A stretch of 64,000 nt of DNA from Cryptomeria japonica (GCF_030272615.1 NC_081407.1:262184574-262248573), one strand, 5' to 3'; positions 47,142-58,933 are shown, numbered from the stretch's first letter. The notes: generated by a model from the sequence alone, not told the origin. Program-made: numbers and translations.

Positions 47142-48954
47142 ATAGTATTTATAAATTTTTATGCATTATGTATTAATAAAATTTATGCAAAGTGATTGAT
47201 GTTATACTGCACGATAAAGTGCCTGTGCGTATCGGCTCGCAGGCGAAGGACGGAGTTAATACTCCGCAGGGAGTGGTACCATAACGGTACCCCGCACTAG
47301 CCTGCGATCACTGCTGCGACAGTGGCCGCAGGGTAGTGGAGGGGACCCGTGAGTTCCCACTCCCATTTCCCTTTATTAATGCCAATTCAATTCTAAATTT
47401 TGGCAAATGACATTTGTTAGATTTTTTTTTATGTACATAAAGTTTTAGTTTAAATAAATTCTTTATATATATATATATATAATTCTAGTTTAATAAAATT
47501 TTTAACTTAGATAATTTTTTTAGATTTATAATTAGTTTTAGCCATTTATAAATTGTAATTAAAATTATGCCAAATTTTATAATTAGATTCTTTTGATCCA
47601 CTTAGCAATTAATCCGTATTAAATAATTGAAGCTAAATTCTATGTTGGGATTAGTGGTTTTATAAGTGACATTCTCGCAAGTAACTTACCATACCTTCGC
47701 TTCATGCAAATGTCTTTACGTTGATTTCAATTATTGGTGATCCCTTCTTCATGCAAGTTATACGTTTAAATATTTTTATGCAAGTTCCTAATCGTTATTA
47801 TTATGCAAGTCTCCTAATCGTTATTATTATGCAAGTTTCCTAATCACTATTATTATGCAAAGTTATATTTCAAGTTTTGAATAATGAATAATGTTAGTTA
47901 TGGTTTTTATTCCATGTAATTCATCAAGTAGTTATCTCAATTAATTGAGCCTTGCAATGTCTAAATTCATAATTATTTTTCAAGCATGATGTTATCATAA
48001 GTTAGAAAATTAAATAAAGGAAGTTGGAAAACCAAAACTTAGTAGCGTATGGTATATACGGTACCTCTAGGTCATGCTTACGGGTAATGCCATCGCGTTG
48101 AACTACTGCACTTAACGCCTAATAAAGCTACATCAATGACGTCTGTGGCATCGTCCCTATAAATCATCGGGAAGTAATAAGGGGCACTTGGAAGTTAAAA
48201 TCCAAGGGGCAGGTAATCCCCCTTGGATCAGTAATTTAATAAGATAATTCTAAAACGTTCTTTCATTCGCCGAGTTAAACTATAGTAAACCCCTATAGGA
48301 ATGATGAGTGAAATGCTTTTATAAAACTGATTTAATCTCGAAGAATTATTGTCGATTGACAATTGGTCAAGGGTGACACTCATGATAAGAATTAGGATCT
48401 AGTTGTTTTAGGCCACAAGCAATAGGCCATCTTGAGCCTTTGCTTAAGCGCTACCATCGTGGGCAGCAACTACAGAGAAACTGTCTGGGACATTGACCCT
48501 AGAAAGGGTTGCATACACACTAATCAGTTTACATCAACCATAGAGTAGAAAATAGAACTACATACTTTACGCCTTGATCCCGTGCCGAAGTGGGTATGTA
48601 GGCAGTCTTGGGAAAGAGTTGTCCCTCGTACTTAGGCGTTCGTGGGTGGGGTCTAGGCTTGGTAAAGGAAGGATTGAGTAAGAATCCTATTTTGAAAGAT
48701 AAAGATGATTAAATTGAAAAAAAAGTAATTCAATGCATACTCGGAAGGAATCCCATATGGATTCGCTTGACTTCCTGAGGCTTTAAGCCAAATTCTGAGG
48801 CGGAATTCAAGCTTGTATTATGTTATTTAATTACTCCTAAGGACGGCAACCTCGATGCACTTCTGTTAGAAGAGTGTAGTACTTAGCGAGTGGCTCAGGA
48901 CCCGAATGGTCTCGATGAGTCTAAGTCTCTGGCCAGAGCACCTCCTATCCCGAT

Positions 48955-49125
48955 TGGATAGATGCCTACCCCGTATGAGTAGATGCCTATCCCGTATTGG
49001 ATAGATGAAATCTTATGACCCGTATGGACAAATGCCTAACCCATATGGTTAGATGCTCATCTCGGATGGATGAATGCCTAATCCAAATGGATGGATGCCT
49101 AATCCAAATGGATGGATGCCCAGAG
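48955..49125 (+). repeat. Short tandem repeats at the 3' end of the C LTR
   Basis: About seven imperfect units of 20-25 bp containing GGATGGATGCCTAATCC or close variants; two units (around 49068 and 49089) are identical. Confidence 0.8.
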
Positions 49126-49219
49126 TATGTGATTGAATCAAACATAATGATTAAATTAAACACACATAAAAAAAAGAATGGTAAATTTTGTTGAGTTAAA
49201 TAGGGTGGGTCATTACATG

Positions 49220-49231
49220 TGGTATCAGAGC
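49220..49231 (+). other. Primer-binding site of element C (initiator Met)
   Basis: TGGTATCAGAGC, two bases after the LTR end. Confidence 0.92.
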
Positions 49232-49366
49232 AAAGGTTCAAATCTAGGCCTTGTGCTCACTTCAATTTATTCAACTAAGGGAATGTTTTGCAATGGTAGA
49301 AATTAAATTTTAAAATCCTAAATCAAGAACTAACTACGTAATTTAACTTTCAGGTAAAAACCTAGA

Positions 49367-50740
49367 ATGGCTAGAGGAAGAGGAAGAGGAAGAGGAAGAG
49401 GAAGAGGAAGAGGAAGAGGAATGGGTAATGGAAGACGTACTAGGAGTCAAAGGGAAGAAAACCATGAGGAAAACCATGAAGAAGACCATGAAGAGGATCG
49501 ACACAACCCATGAAATAATGAAGATGGGGTCCAAGCTATAATCGACCTTCTAACCGAACAAAGAGATAAAATCAACTTCCTGGAACAATCAATGCCGGAC
49601 CTTAGGGAAAGGCAGAATGACTTTGAAAATAGAAGCGGTACCAAAAATGGAAACCCTGGTAGCAATCAAGGGAATATGGTGGGTAATAGAAAGGAAAATA
49701 ACATATTGGAACTCTCCAAGGACTTAAAGAAAATCACCCCTCTTAAGTTTGATGGGAGGCAAATTGGTGAAGGAGTTGAGAATTGGTTAAATGAAATGGA
49801 AAAGTATTTTGAACTAAGAGATTTTAGCGAAACAACCAAGGCTTTATGGGGTTCCTATCAACTCACAGGGGAGGCAGCTAGTTGGTGGACCAACACCAAG
49901 GAACAAAATGGGTATAGCAGGGATATGGTCACATGGGATCAATTTGTTCACCACTTCCGAGATAGGTGGCTCCCTCAATTGTTCTTTGATGAGAAGGTGA
50001 TAGAATTCCATAATCTACGTCAAGGGCCCCTATCCGTTCAACAGTATTGGGATAAGTTCGCCAAGTTGCTTAAATATGTACCTATGTACCAGAAAGATGA
50101 AGAAGGCCAAGCAAGGAAGTTCATTTTGGGGTTAAATACCAACATAGGGGCAAAGGTTGACATGCATGGACCCAAAAACATCAACGAAGCACTTGAAAAG
50201 TCCCTAAGGCAAGAGAGGAAGATTAAAACACTAGCAGGGTGAAACTATAATGGGAACCACTCATTTAAAAGGAATCAAGAATTCAATGGAAACACTAATT
50301 TCAACAAAGGTCAAAGGAATAATTCTTCCGAAAGAAGGCCACCCCCTAATCAATATCAGAGGAATGGAAATAATAATAATAATAACAAGGGCAATAATAA
50401 CAGAGGCAACTATAACAGGGATGACTAGCAAAACAGGATAACTTATCCACCCAGGGCCAATGAAACAAGGAATGGTCCCCCTAGGAATCAAGGTAGGAGG
50501 GGTCCTCCAGGTGGATGCTTCATGTGTGGGGGAAACCATTTTTCTAGAGAATGTCCCAGAATGCAAGGACATATTAGGGCCAATCAATCCCAACAAGGGC
50601 CCCAAAAAAGGATTCATGCAGCAATTAGGAACCAAAGAGGAAGATACCAGAATGTCCCCATGGAAACTATAGGTACACTATTTGAACAACCAATTTCAAT
50701 TCTAATTGACACTATATCATCTGAATGTTTCATCACCTGA
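49367..50740 (+). pseudogene. Gag and zinc knuckle of element C
   Basis: ATG at 49367 opens with nine Arg-Gly pairs (MARGRGRG...), encoded by an AGGAAG hexanucleotide run at 49374-49421. Stops at 49511 (TGA), 50240 (TGA) and about 50426 (TAG) interrupt one continuous frame. The capsid part shows ITPLKFDGRQIGEGVENWLN, WGSYQLTGEAASWW and FVHHFRDRW, typical of chromovirus gag. An Asn-rich basic region leads to one zinc knuckle, CFMCGGNHFSREC, at 50516-50555. The frame runs into the protease start ISILIDTISSECF, where the usual DTGSS is DTISS. Confidence 0.85.
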
Positions 50741-51056
50741 ATTAGTAAGCAAATATGCATTAAAATTTAATCAAATGGAGTCATCATGGACGGTTCAATA
50801 TGGGGATAAGGCAACTAGGGAAGTAACTAAGTGTTTGCCGAGGGCAAGGGTACAATTTCCTGAGTTTGAAACAAGGGTAGATCTCTACGTGGCACCCCTA
50901 GGATTATATGATGTAATTATTGGAATGAGTTGGTTAACAAACCATCAAGCTAATGTAGATTGCTATAACAAAGTTGTTGAATGTTTGGATGATGGGGGGA
51001 AAAGGCTCAAAATCCAAGGAAAGTTTAAACCCATTAATATAGAAACCATATGAACC
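50706..51056 (+). pseudogene. Protease of element C
   Basis: A frameshift near 50706-50740 moves the reading to another frame. There: YALKFNQMESSWTVQYGDK, then VDLYVAPLGLYDVIIGMSWL, the conserved DVILGMDWL-type end of gypsy protease, here MSWL. The active-site Gly is replaced in the preceding frame, so the enzyme is dead in any case. Confidence 0.82.
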
Positions 51057-52586
51057 ATGCAATTAAAGAAGGAAAGAAGAAGAGGAGGCCAAATCTATAT
51101 GGTTGAAATTGATGAAGGAAAGGAGGAAAATACACCAACCTTTGAAAATACCCCTTTCTTAAAAGAATTTAAGGATGTTTTTCCAAAAGAATTACCCGGC
51201 TTACCCCCTAACAAGAAGTTTGACTTTTCTATCGAAGTACTATCAGGAGCTGAACCAGTATCAAGGGCACCTTACCAAATGAACACAACTGAATTACAAG
51301 AGCTCAAAATGCAATTAGAGGAACTCTTAGCTAAGGGATTAATAAGGCCAAGTGTATCACCATGGGGAGCGCCAATTTTGTTTGTTAAGAAGAAGGATGG
51401 AACCTTAAGGCTATGCATCGACTATAGGATGTTGAACAAGGTCACAATAAAGAATAGGTATCCCTTACCTTGCATAGAGGATATTTTTGACAAAATGAAA
51501 GGAGCAACAATTTTCTCAAAGATAGACCTTCGGTCAGGGTACCATCAACTCAGAATTAAGGAGGAAGACATTCCGAAAACAACTTTCAGGACTAGATATG
51601 GGCATTATGAATTCACAGTAGTTCCTTTTGGTGTAACCAACGCCCCAGCTGCATTTATGAACCTAATGAATAGTGTACTCCATGACTACTTGGATAAATT
51701 TATTTTGGTATTTCTGGATGACATATTGATTTACTCTAGAAATGAGGAGGAACATTTAGTACACCTACAAATTGTTTTGCAAAGGTTGAGAGAACATAAG
51801 TTATATGGGAAATTGTCAAAATGTGCCTTCTTCAAGGAAAAGATTCACTACCTTGGGCATATAATATCAAAGGAAGGAATAGCAGTTGACCCAGATAAAA
51901 TAAAGGCGATAGTAGAATGGCCGATCCCTAAAAATGTTTCAGAGGTAAGAAGCTTTATGGGGCTAGCAGGTTACTATAGGAGGTTTGTGGAAGGATTTTC
52001 TAAGATAGCAAACCCCATCACCTCATTACAAAGGAAGGGTAAAAGGTTTGTGTGGATAGAATAAAGTGATAAGGCATTCCAAAGTTTGAAAGGGAAACTA
52101 ACTTCAGCACCCATTCTAAAGGTACCAGATCCGAATGGACACTTCACAGTCGTAACTGATGCTTCTATTAAAGGGTTAGGAGGAGTACTTGTCCAAGATG
52201 AAGGGGTAGTAGCTTATGAATCTAGAAAGCTAAAGACTCATGAAGTCAATTATGCACCCCACGACTTAGAGTTGGCAGCGATTGTGCATGCCCTACAAAA
52301 ATGGAGACACTTCTTGCTAGGGAAGCCCTTTGAATTGAAGTCAGATAACCAAGGACTAAAGTACATCTTTACCCAACCCCACTTCAATGCCAGACAAAGA
52401 AGGTGGTTAGAGTTTCTAAGTGAATATGATTTTGAAATTGAATATATCAAGGGGAAGGAAAATAGGGTGGCAGATGCCTTAAGTAGGAGGAGACACTTGA
52501 TGACTATAGCAACTTTCAAAACTTCTTTCAAAAGGCAAGTAATGGATGAACAAGGACATGCCCATGGTATGAGCAAGTCAAATTGA
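51057..52586 (+). pseudogene. Reverse transcriptase and RNase H of element C
   Basis: One frame with a single TAA at 52062-52064. Seen: [73 protein letters not shown], the catalytic FLDD at 51711-51722, and [19 protein letters not shown]. RNase H follows: FTVVTDASIKGLGGVLVQD (Asp), APHDLELAAIVHALQKWRHF (Glu), LKSDNQGLKYIF (Asp) and NRVADALSRR (Asp). Core residues are intact. Confidence 0.92.
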
Positions 52587-53734
52587 CTTTAGAATACGAT
52601 CCAACCGATCCTAAGATCGAAGGGTATACATTAGATGAAGATGGTTTGCTCAGATACAATAATAGAATCATTATTCCTAATTCAGGAAACTTAAGGGAAG
52701 TAGTCTTGTCGGAGGCTCACAATGCCCCTTATTCAGGGCACCTAGGAGTTAATAAACTTTATGCAGATCTAAAGAAGTTATACTTTTGGCAAGGGATGAA
52801 GAATGACATTGTGAAGTATGTGGCTAAATGTTTGGAATGTCAAAGAGTAAAGGCAGAACATAGACATCCAGCTAGATTGTTGCAATTGCACGATGTACCT
52901 CAACACAAGTGGCAAGCTATTAGCATGGATTTTGTGCAAGGGTTACCCATGTCACCTTCTAGGCATGATGCAATAATGGTGGTAATTGACAAACTCACTA
53001 AGGTGGCACACTTTATACTAGGGAATCTGACGGATGATGCACCTACCTTGGCTAGGCGCTTTGTTAAGGAAATATTTAGGTTGCATGGAATACCAGAGAA
53101 AATCATATCAGATAGAGATGCTAGATTCACTTCAAGGTTTTGGACCACTCTTCAAAAAGCTCTAGGAACTCAACTAAATTTTAGCACAGCATACCATCCT
53201 GAGACCGGCGGTCAGACAGAAAGGACAAATCAGATTATGGAAGACCTACTTCGCATGTATTGCATGGACCAATAGAGGAAATGGGAAGAGTATCTACCTC
53301 TGGTAGAGTTTGCTTACAATAATACATATCAAACATATTTGGGAATGGCACCTTTCGAAGCTTTGTATGGTAGACCATGTCGAACACCTTTGAGTTGGGG
53401 TAGTCTTGAAGATAGTGTAATTGTTGGACCAGATATGTTGAAAGAGATGAAGAGGAAAAATAAGGAAATTAGGCAAAGATTGAAGGAAGCCTCAGATAGG
53501 CAGAAAAGTTATGCAGACAAAAACAGGACACCAAGGGAGTTTGAGGTGGGAGGGAAAGTCTTCCTAAGGGTTAGGCCACACAAGAGTTCCATAAGGTTTG
53601 GGAAAAAGACTAAGCTTTTACCTCGTTATGTTGGACCCTTTGAAATATTGGGAAGGATTAATCCAGTTGCATACCGGTTGGCCTTACCTCCCCAGTTGAG
53701 CCGAATCCATGATGTCACAAAGCTAACAATTTAA
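52583..53734 (+). pseudogene. Integrase of element C with GPY/F module
   Basis: After a frameshift near 52570: HNAPYSGHLGVNKLYADLKK and CLECQRVKAEHR form the zinc domain; ISMDFVQGLPMS, IISDRDARFTSRFW and GGQTERTNQ carry the Asp, Asp and Glu of the catalytic triad. A TAG at 53273-53275 is followed in the same frame by MAPFEALYGRPCRTPLSW and LPRYVGPFEILGRINPVAY, the GPY/F module. The sequence ends at LSRIHDV, after which the expected FHVS block and chromodomain are absent. Confidence 0.9.
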
Positions 53735-54359
53735 TAAAAAAGAAAATAAGTAGTTGCGATTAAGATTATGGAAAGGAAACAACCATACATAATGAAAAGA
53801 CGTGTATCTAACAAGAGTTGCCTCCTTTGTGATTGGGTATGTTCATTGAAGCCCTCCTTTGATGATATAAAAGTAAGAAAAGGAGGATTAGAGATAAAAA
53901 GCTAGATCTGCATATGAGTGATTAAGAGGAAGAATTAAAAGAAAAGCCATGTTAAATACATATCCGACATCGACATAAAATCAAGTAATCGGTCTTTGGA
54001 GAATAACATTGATACAAATTTAGAAACCTACATCAATTTATAAGAGAACACAATAATCCAAATCGGGCAAGGGTCATTTTAAGAAGCAATTACAACAATC
54101 AATCAAGAAGATACACCCAGATCAGATGTGTGAAGAGCAATAGACCAAGCTAACCATTTTAGGTTCATTATAACAATAATCCAATAATATTAATAATTTC
54201 TCTTGTGGTATATATTTAGCCTATATATTATTTGTCAACATTGATCTCTCTCATATGTATATATATGATTGGATATAAAATGCATATGTTTGTTAATGAA
54301 TTTGTTGTAAACCACCATCATGTAGGGAAGGAAGGAGGTGTAAGGTAGAGGGATAAGTA

Positions 54360-54620
54360 TGAGATCGCCATCTAAGTAGGCCACTCCAAGTGAATGTCCA
54401 TGTTGTCTGCCACTTGGGCCAAGTGGGCAAAGATCTGCTCTTTTGATTAGATTGGACGATTAAGAGCCCCCCTATTACAATCTCCTAACTAGCTCTATAA
54501 TGATGATTATTGACCTTAGGGGATAAAGCATGGAGGGAAAGTAGGTATAAGCACCCCACTAGGTAGACCAACCCAAGTGGATGTCCATGTTGCCTGCCAT
54601 TAGGGCCAAGAGGGTAAGTG
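54360..54620 (+). repeat. Diverged direct repeat, about 90 bp, two copies
   Basis: The core CCAAGTGAATGTCCATGTTG (about 54388) returns as CCAAGTGGATGTCCATGTTG (about 54571) with similar flanks, such as TCTGCCACTTGGGCCAAG against CCTGCCATTAGGGCCAAG. Confidence 0.75.
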
Positions 54621-55244
54621 TTTTCTCTTGGGCTTAGTGCGAGGATGGCTTCAAGCAGGCCTATCATGCTTCTTCCTCCAAATCTTAATGTGTTTGAATA
54701 GTAGGGAGTTATATAGATATTGTTTACATATCGATTCGAGATTATTACATGTTATTATTTAACCATAATAATTGAAGACGTATCTATATATGTATATATG
54801 TTTCCTTCATTATGGTTGCAAGATCTAAATCGAGGCTCATATTATTTAAAAGAGACATTTTACTTGGTAAAGATAACTCCTCTTTCTCTATTGCAATTGT
54901 GATTCTAGGGAAAAACCTAGGGTAAATTCGGAAGGGGACAATACATTCACAATGATAAATTATAAATAAAATCTTGTTTATGGGGTGTTGCCCTTGAAAA
55001 TTCTTGCTGGGGCTTGTTGCCTCCTATTAGGAATTAATCTTTACTTGGTAAAGTCAACTTCCATTTAGTTGTTACTTGTAGGAATATTCCCATGGAATCT
55101 CTACAAGTCCTTTGTCTTTTTGAGTTCTCACAACTCATTTTATTTATTCCAAATATGTGGAATATTAGATTTCCTCCTTAAGAGGATTGTGACACATTGC
55201 ACCCACATTATGAATGGTGGCTTTCATAGAGTTGGGAGTTACAA

Positions 55245-55335
55245 AGTAACTCCTCTCCTCATCTCTATTTAAGAGATGCTTCTCCTCTCTTTTCTTCTAT
55301 GAAAGCATTTCTATGCTGAGATCATTCTCTCTTTC
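55245..55335 (+). promoter_or_regulatory. Promoter-like patch, possibly of an LTR
   Basis: CTATTTAAGAG is followed by pyrimidine-rich CTCTTTCTCTCATTG-like sequence, resembling a plant TATA box with a CT-rich leader. No coding sequence follows within reach, so an old LTR promoter is as likely as a gene promoter. Confidence 0.25.
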
Positions 55336-56374
55336 TCTCATTGTATTTTCTTAGACTTTATGCCATCTTCATAATGATGGGGTTTTTTCTTTTCTTTTCC
55401 CCCCTTACAAATCTTGTGTCTCCTTCTTGGATTATGGTGTGCTTGCTCTTGGTTTTGGCTTCTCATTTTTATGGTAATATTCTACCTTCAAACAATTGTT
55501 CAATGATTTGTTCTTTCTTGGTACTTCATGTTATTTTCCTTTCACCTCCTGCGCCCAACTAGTCAGGAGACTAGAGCTCACAAGGGGTACCCCCCTTGCA
55601 ACCCCTGTGTTTATGCATCAACATTAACGTTTTGTCAATAGTACCTTTTTTATTATTGCAAGGTTGAGGCACCATTTTCCTAACATATATAAGAGGTCCA
55701 AGTGTAAGGAGTAACCTAATGATGACAAATAAACTCATTCCATAAATTAGTAATCTTTTAAAAATAGTCAAAGATTTCCGTAAATATGTGGAATTCAACC
55801 TTATCCGACAATTCTATGTTATGCTCCTCAAATTTAACCATAATGTATAATGATGAGTGCTCTCAATGACTGTAGAAATAGGTAAACACATGAACCTAAA
55901 ATGAAATCTTAGAAGAATTCTTCTGATATCCTTGTGTAGAATTGATATTTGAATTTTTATTGGATTGTTTATTTTGTTAATTCAATGGTATCTTTTATAT
56001 TATTTTTCCAATCACCTTAATTAGATGAAACAAAAATGGATTAGTTAGTCAGTTAATTAATCAATTGTATCTAAGAAGAAACTACTTGGAATATGCATAT
56101 CAAATTGAAACAATTCAAAGTTTCTGATTTATGTTTTGTCTATTTTTTGGTAGTTAAAACACGGTCATTCTCTTTGTTATGAAATACTTTGTGCAGGCAG
56201 ATTTGACATTCTCAATATTTTAAAATTCACTGTATTATTAGGGGATTATTTATTATAATTAATAAATTTATACATTTATAAACAGTTGGTATTTTGAAAG
56301 TTCAATGCATTTGTAAATTTTGTTTGTATCACTTTTTTTCAATGTTTGCAAAGGAAAAAAAATTGCAGTATGTG

Positions 56375-56656
56375 AATTGAAAATTTAGAAATACAAGATT
56401 GTCAACATTGTAATTTGTAGCTGAAAGGATTCGTAGCATAGCTTTGTTAAATAGAATAAAATACAAGCTTAAAACTTTTTTAATCTCTTTTATAAAGAAC
56501 TGGTGGGCAATTGAAAATTGAAAAATAAATGATTGGCAACATTGTGATTTATAGATGAAAGAATTTGCAGCATATTAGTGACATAATTTTGTTACAAGAA
56601 TAGGTTACAAGTTCAAAACTTTATTAATATTTTTTATAAAGAATTAGTGGGCAGTC
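56375..56656 (+). repeat. Diverged tandem duplication, about 140 bp unit
   Basis: Two adjacent units share the order CAACATTGT(A/G)ATTT, GATGAAAG/GCTGAAAG, GCAGCATA/GTAGCATA, CAAGTTCAAAACTTT-like, and TTTTATAAAGAA...GTGGGCA. Confidence 0.75.
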
Positions 56657-57256
56657 ACAGGATATACTAATGATGACCAACTGATAAAGCATAAAACCCT
56701 AATTGTACAAATTAAGGACCAACTTTAAAACAATATTGATATCATAATAATAGAAAGATGAATAAAAAATAGATAATTAAATAAAAAAACAAAACAAAAT
56801 TATTTAATATCTTTATCCCAAAAAACTGTCTACTTATTCTTCTTTAGCCCAGCATGACAACTGACAAGGAAAATCAGCATGCATTTCTGCAAGGAAGATC
56901 ATAAAACATCAGAAAACAAATAAAGAGTAGTCCTTAATCTATAATTCTTAATTAAAAATGCTGAATATATACTTTTCACCATTACAAAAGAATAAATAAT
57001 TTCTTTATAAAATCCGGAACAATGCATTATTAAAGTTGCATAATTAAGCTAAAATATAAATATATGACATTGAACATTAAAAACAAGATAAATTAGTTCT
57101 TAAATACCTTTTTTTGCTATTCTTTCTTTGTAATACAATTGAAGAGTTGCTTGAAGACGGCTCAGTCTAGACTTGTCAATTTAAAGATATCTTAAATTAT
57201 TTTTTATAAATAGATAATATATTTAAATAAAATAAAACAAAATAGTTTTAGCTATC

Positions 57257-57412
57257 TTATATGGAAGCACCAGCACCAGCTTCTAGGCTGAAACCTCTTT
57301 GACTAAGAGCCAAGGATTGAGGGGTATTCATTGCCTCATCGGAAAAGTTGCACTCAGAAGGCTTATCTCTAGTAAGCTCATTTGAACATAAACTGCTTGG
57401 CTTCCCCATTGT
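57257..57412 (-). pseudogene. Exon-like open frame of unknown function in the left arm
   Basis: On the minus strand ATG at about 57410 opens MGKPSSLCSNELTRDKPSEC, continuing about 30 codons to a TAA after GAGASI. Codon use and composition look more like coding sequence than the AT-rich surroundings. I recognise no family. It lies between patches that are homologous in the two arms of the inverted duplication but is itself missing from the right arm. It could be a terminal exon of another gene, part of a long transcript of the neighbouring GIR-like gene, or chance. Confidence 0.3.
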
Positions 57413-57499
57413 GCAATATAATAGTCCACATGAAAATTGAACAAAAATTATTCTACATATTTGATAATGTAAACCCAATCAAACATTCTATTTATCATA

Positions 57500-57645
57500 A
57501 TAATAACATAAATCTTGGAAGATCAAGTAACATCTATTCTTTTTATGATAATGGTAACATAAACCTTGGAAAACCCAAATAACATATATTTTGTTTATTA
57601 TAATAGCACGATAACCTTAAAAAACCCAAGTAACATATATCGTCA
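57500..57645 (-). repeat. Three diverged units of about 50 bp in the 3' flank of the left GIR-like gene
   Basis: The plus strand shows AACATAAATCTTGGAAGATC, AACATAAACCTTGGAAAACC and CGATAACCTTAAAAAACCC, each followed by CAA(G/A)TAACAT. The right arm has fewer units. Confidence 0.7.
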
Positions 57646-57926
57646 AAAACCCTAAGAGCATTATCATCAGAATCCCAAAAGAATTGTAGCAGAGATGGAA
57701 GCAAAGAATCACTATAAACTCTGATTCACTAATGAATCATCTCTGCATAGTTCCTTTGACAGAGGCACTCCATGTAGTTACTTTCTCATCCTCAGACATC
57801 CAACAAAAGATAATGCATTTAGAAACAAATTTAAACCATAGGCCTCATTGATAGATCATATAAGTATATATGATAAGCATAAAAATTGCACAAGGAAGCC
57901 ATATAGATATAGTTAAAAGAATTCAT

Positions 57927-58325
57927 TTACAAAAAGAGGACAGAGGAGTCTCTGCACTTTGGACACTCAAGATTTTGACTAGGTACCAGTGCATATGTAT
58001 AGCATCTTGGACAACCAATGAGCTTCATGGCATCAGAAGCTTCTGTGATCTTATTGTCCTTGACATTCTTCTTCTGAACAGGAGAATTTGATGTGGACAA
58101 ACTCAGTTCAAGATCTAATGATAGATCTTCTTCTTCATTGAAGTTGACTGATTTTGCATTCTTGTAAGGAGGAGAAGCCATACAATCATCAGGGCAGCTT
58201 CTCTTACTTCCTGCCTGTGATTTTACTGTGATGCATCCAAACAAATCAAGAGTTGTGAGATTTCTGTGATCATTACACTTTTGCTTTTGTTCATGATCAT
58301 CCTTGTTCATTTTCACATCATCCAT
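57927..58325 (-). CDS. GIR-like EAR-motif/zinc-ribbon repressor, left copy
   Basis: A complete single-exon gene of 132 codons. I start at the ATG at 58325; an in-frame TTG 15 bases upstream is not a plausible plant start. Seen: an acidic/basic N-terminus, LTTLDLFGCITVKSQ (about 23-37), an EAR repression motif LDLELSLS at 70-77, and a C-terminal zinc ribbon CPRC (105-108)...CPKC (121-124) ending VLFL. This arrangement, a short protein with an EAR motif and a C-terminal GCPRC..Y...CPKC, is that of GL2-INTERACTING REPRESSOR (GIR1/GIR2) proteins, which in Arabidopsis bind the homeodomain factor GL2 and recruit TOPLESS corepressors to limit root-hair development. The role here is inferred from family resemblance only. 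Its neighbour is an inverted copy with about 92% protein identity. Confidence 0.75.
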   Translation of the reverse strand: MDDVKMNKDDHEQKQKCNDHRNLTTLDLFGCITVKSQAGSKRSCPDDCMASPPYKNAKSVNFNEEEDLSLDLELSLSTSNSPVQKKNVKDNKITEASDAMKLIGCPRCYTYALVPSQNLECPKCRDSSVLFL

Positions 58326-58666
58326 TGTCTTGTGAATCAATGCATGAGCAGAGATGTGAGAGTGATATCAATATGCCTGTAATACAATTGAAGGATCCGC
58401 AAAGAATGGCTTAAGATAAGGAGGGGAATGCATTGGAAATTATTATGTGAAGACCATTATAGCAGTGGAGAGATTACAATGTCATAAAAACACTCTCTTT
58501 TTCCCAACAATATCAACAATGGAATGGATTTTCATAGTTTTATTATTTCCAATGTTACCAGCAATAAATGAGAAAACTAAAAAAAAATTAGATTTTAGGG
58601 AACTAGCAATTCAATCACTTTGAATTTATGTATTGACCTTGATTGTCGTTGACAAATATGCATTGC

Positions 58667-58673
58667 ATTTATA
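58667..58673 (-). promoter_or_regulatory. Candidate TATA box, left GIR-like gene
   Basis: The minus strand reads TATAAATGCAATGCATATTTG, a string conserved in the right arm, here about 342 bp before the ATG. If used, it implies a 5' leader of roughly 300 bases. Confidence 0.4.
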
Positions 58674-58738
58674 ATTCTTCCCTTGGAATATTACTTGTCA
58701 GCATTGCATTCATGCAAAACTTGAGAATGTTACAAATT

Positions 58739-58861
58739 TACTTTGTCTTCTCCTACAATTACGTAGAACCAAATTTTAAATTTCTTCACTCTTAACTGTT
58801 TTCATTTTCGAAATATGTACCGAATTTATTTCTCTTTGGAATCATGCAATACTACAGCATT
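58739..58861. other. Unique spacer between the inverted arms
   Basis: A 123 bp AT-rich sequence with no counterpart in either arm. It lies between the two divergent promoters and is the natural place for shared regulatory sites; no known element is evident. Confidence 0.7.
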
Positions 58862-58926
58862 AATTTGTAACATTCTCAAGTTTTGCATGAACGCAAAGAT
58901 GACAAGTAATATTCCAAGGGAAGAAC

Positions 58927-58933
58927 TATAAAT
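58927..58933 (+). promoter_or_regulatory. Candidate TATA box, right GIR-like gene
   Basis: TATAAATGCAATGCATATTTG, as in the left arm, about 351 bp before the ATG at 59284. Confidence 0.4.

Larger units (their letters stand above)
45822..49217 (+). repeat. 5' LTR of element C (3396 bp)
   Basis: Starts TGTCACAACCCTCC and ends GGGTGGGTCATTACA, two bases before the primer-binding site. The start is inferred from the TG...CA rule, because no second LTR is present. It contains a 97 bp tandem array, an AT run, a GC-rich patch (47215-47350) and short repeats near its end. Confidence 0.7.
45822..53735 (+). mobile_element. Ty3/gypsy retrotransposon C, 3'-truncated
   Basis: A 3.4 kb LTR, a tRNA-iMet primer-binding site, gag with one zinc knuckle, protease, reverse transcriptase, RNase H and integrase follow in Ty3/gypsy order. 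The long LTR with TGTCACAACCC start, the iMet site and the GPY/F module in integrase fit a chromovirus of the Tekay/del kind (inference). Homology ends just after the block RIHDV, where a chromodomain would normally follow; no polypurine tract or second LTR is found downstream. The copy has at least two frameshifts and several stops. Confidence 0.88.
53736..57110. other. AT-rich stretch without recognised genes
   Basis: Open frames are short and unsupported. It contains two small duplications (54360-54620 and 56375-56656) and a promoter-like patch near 55245. Part may be an unrecognised LTR. Confidence 0.45.

Noticed and set aside
57870-58091. Plus-strand 73-codon frame and its mirror at 59515-59718
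   Set aside because: They are antisense shadows of the two GIR-like coding regions and appear in both arms only because the arms are copies.
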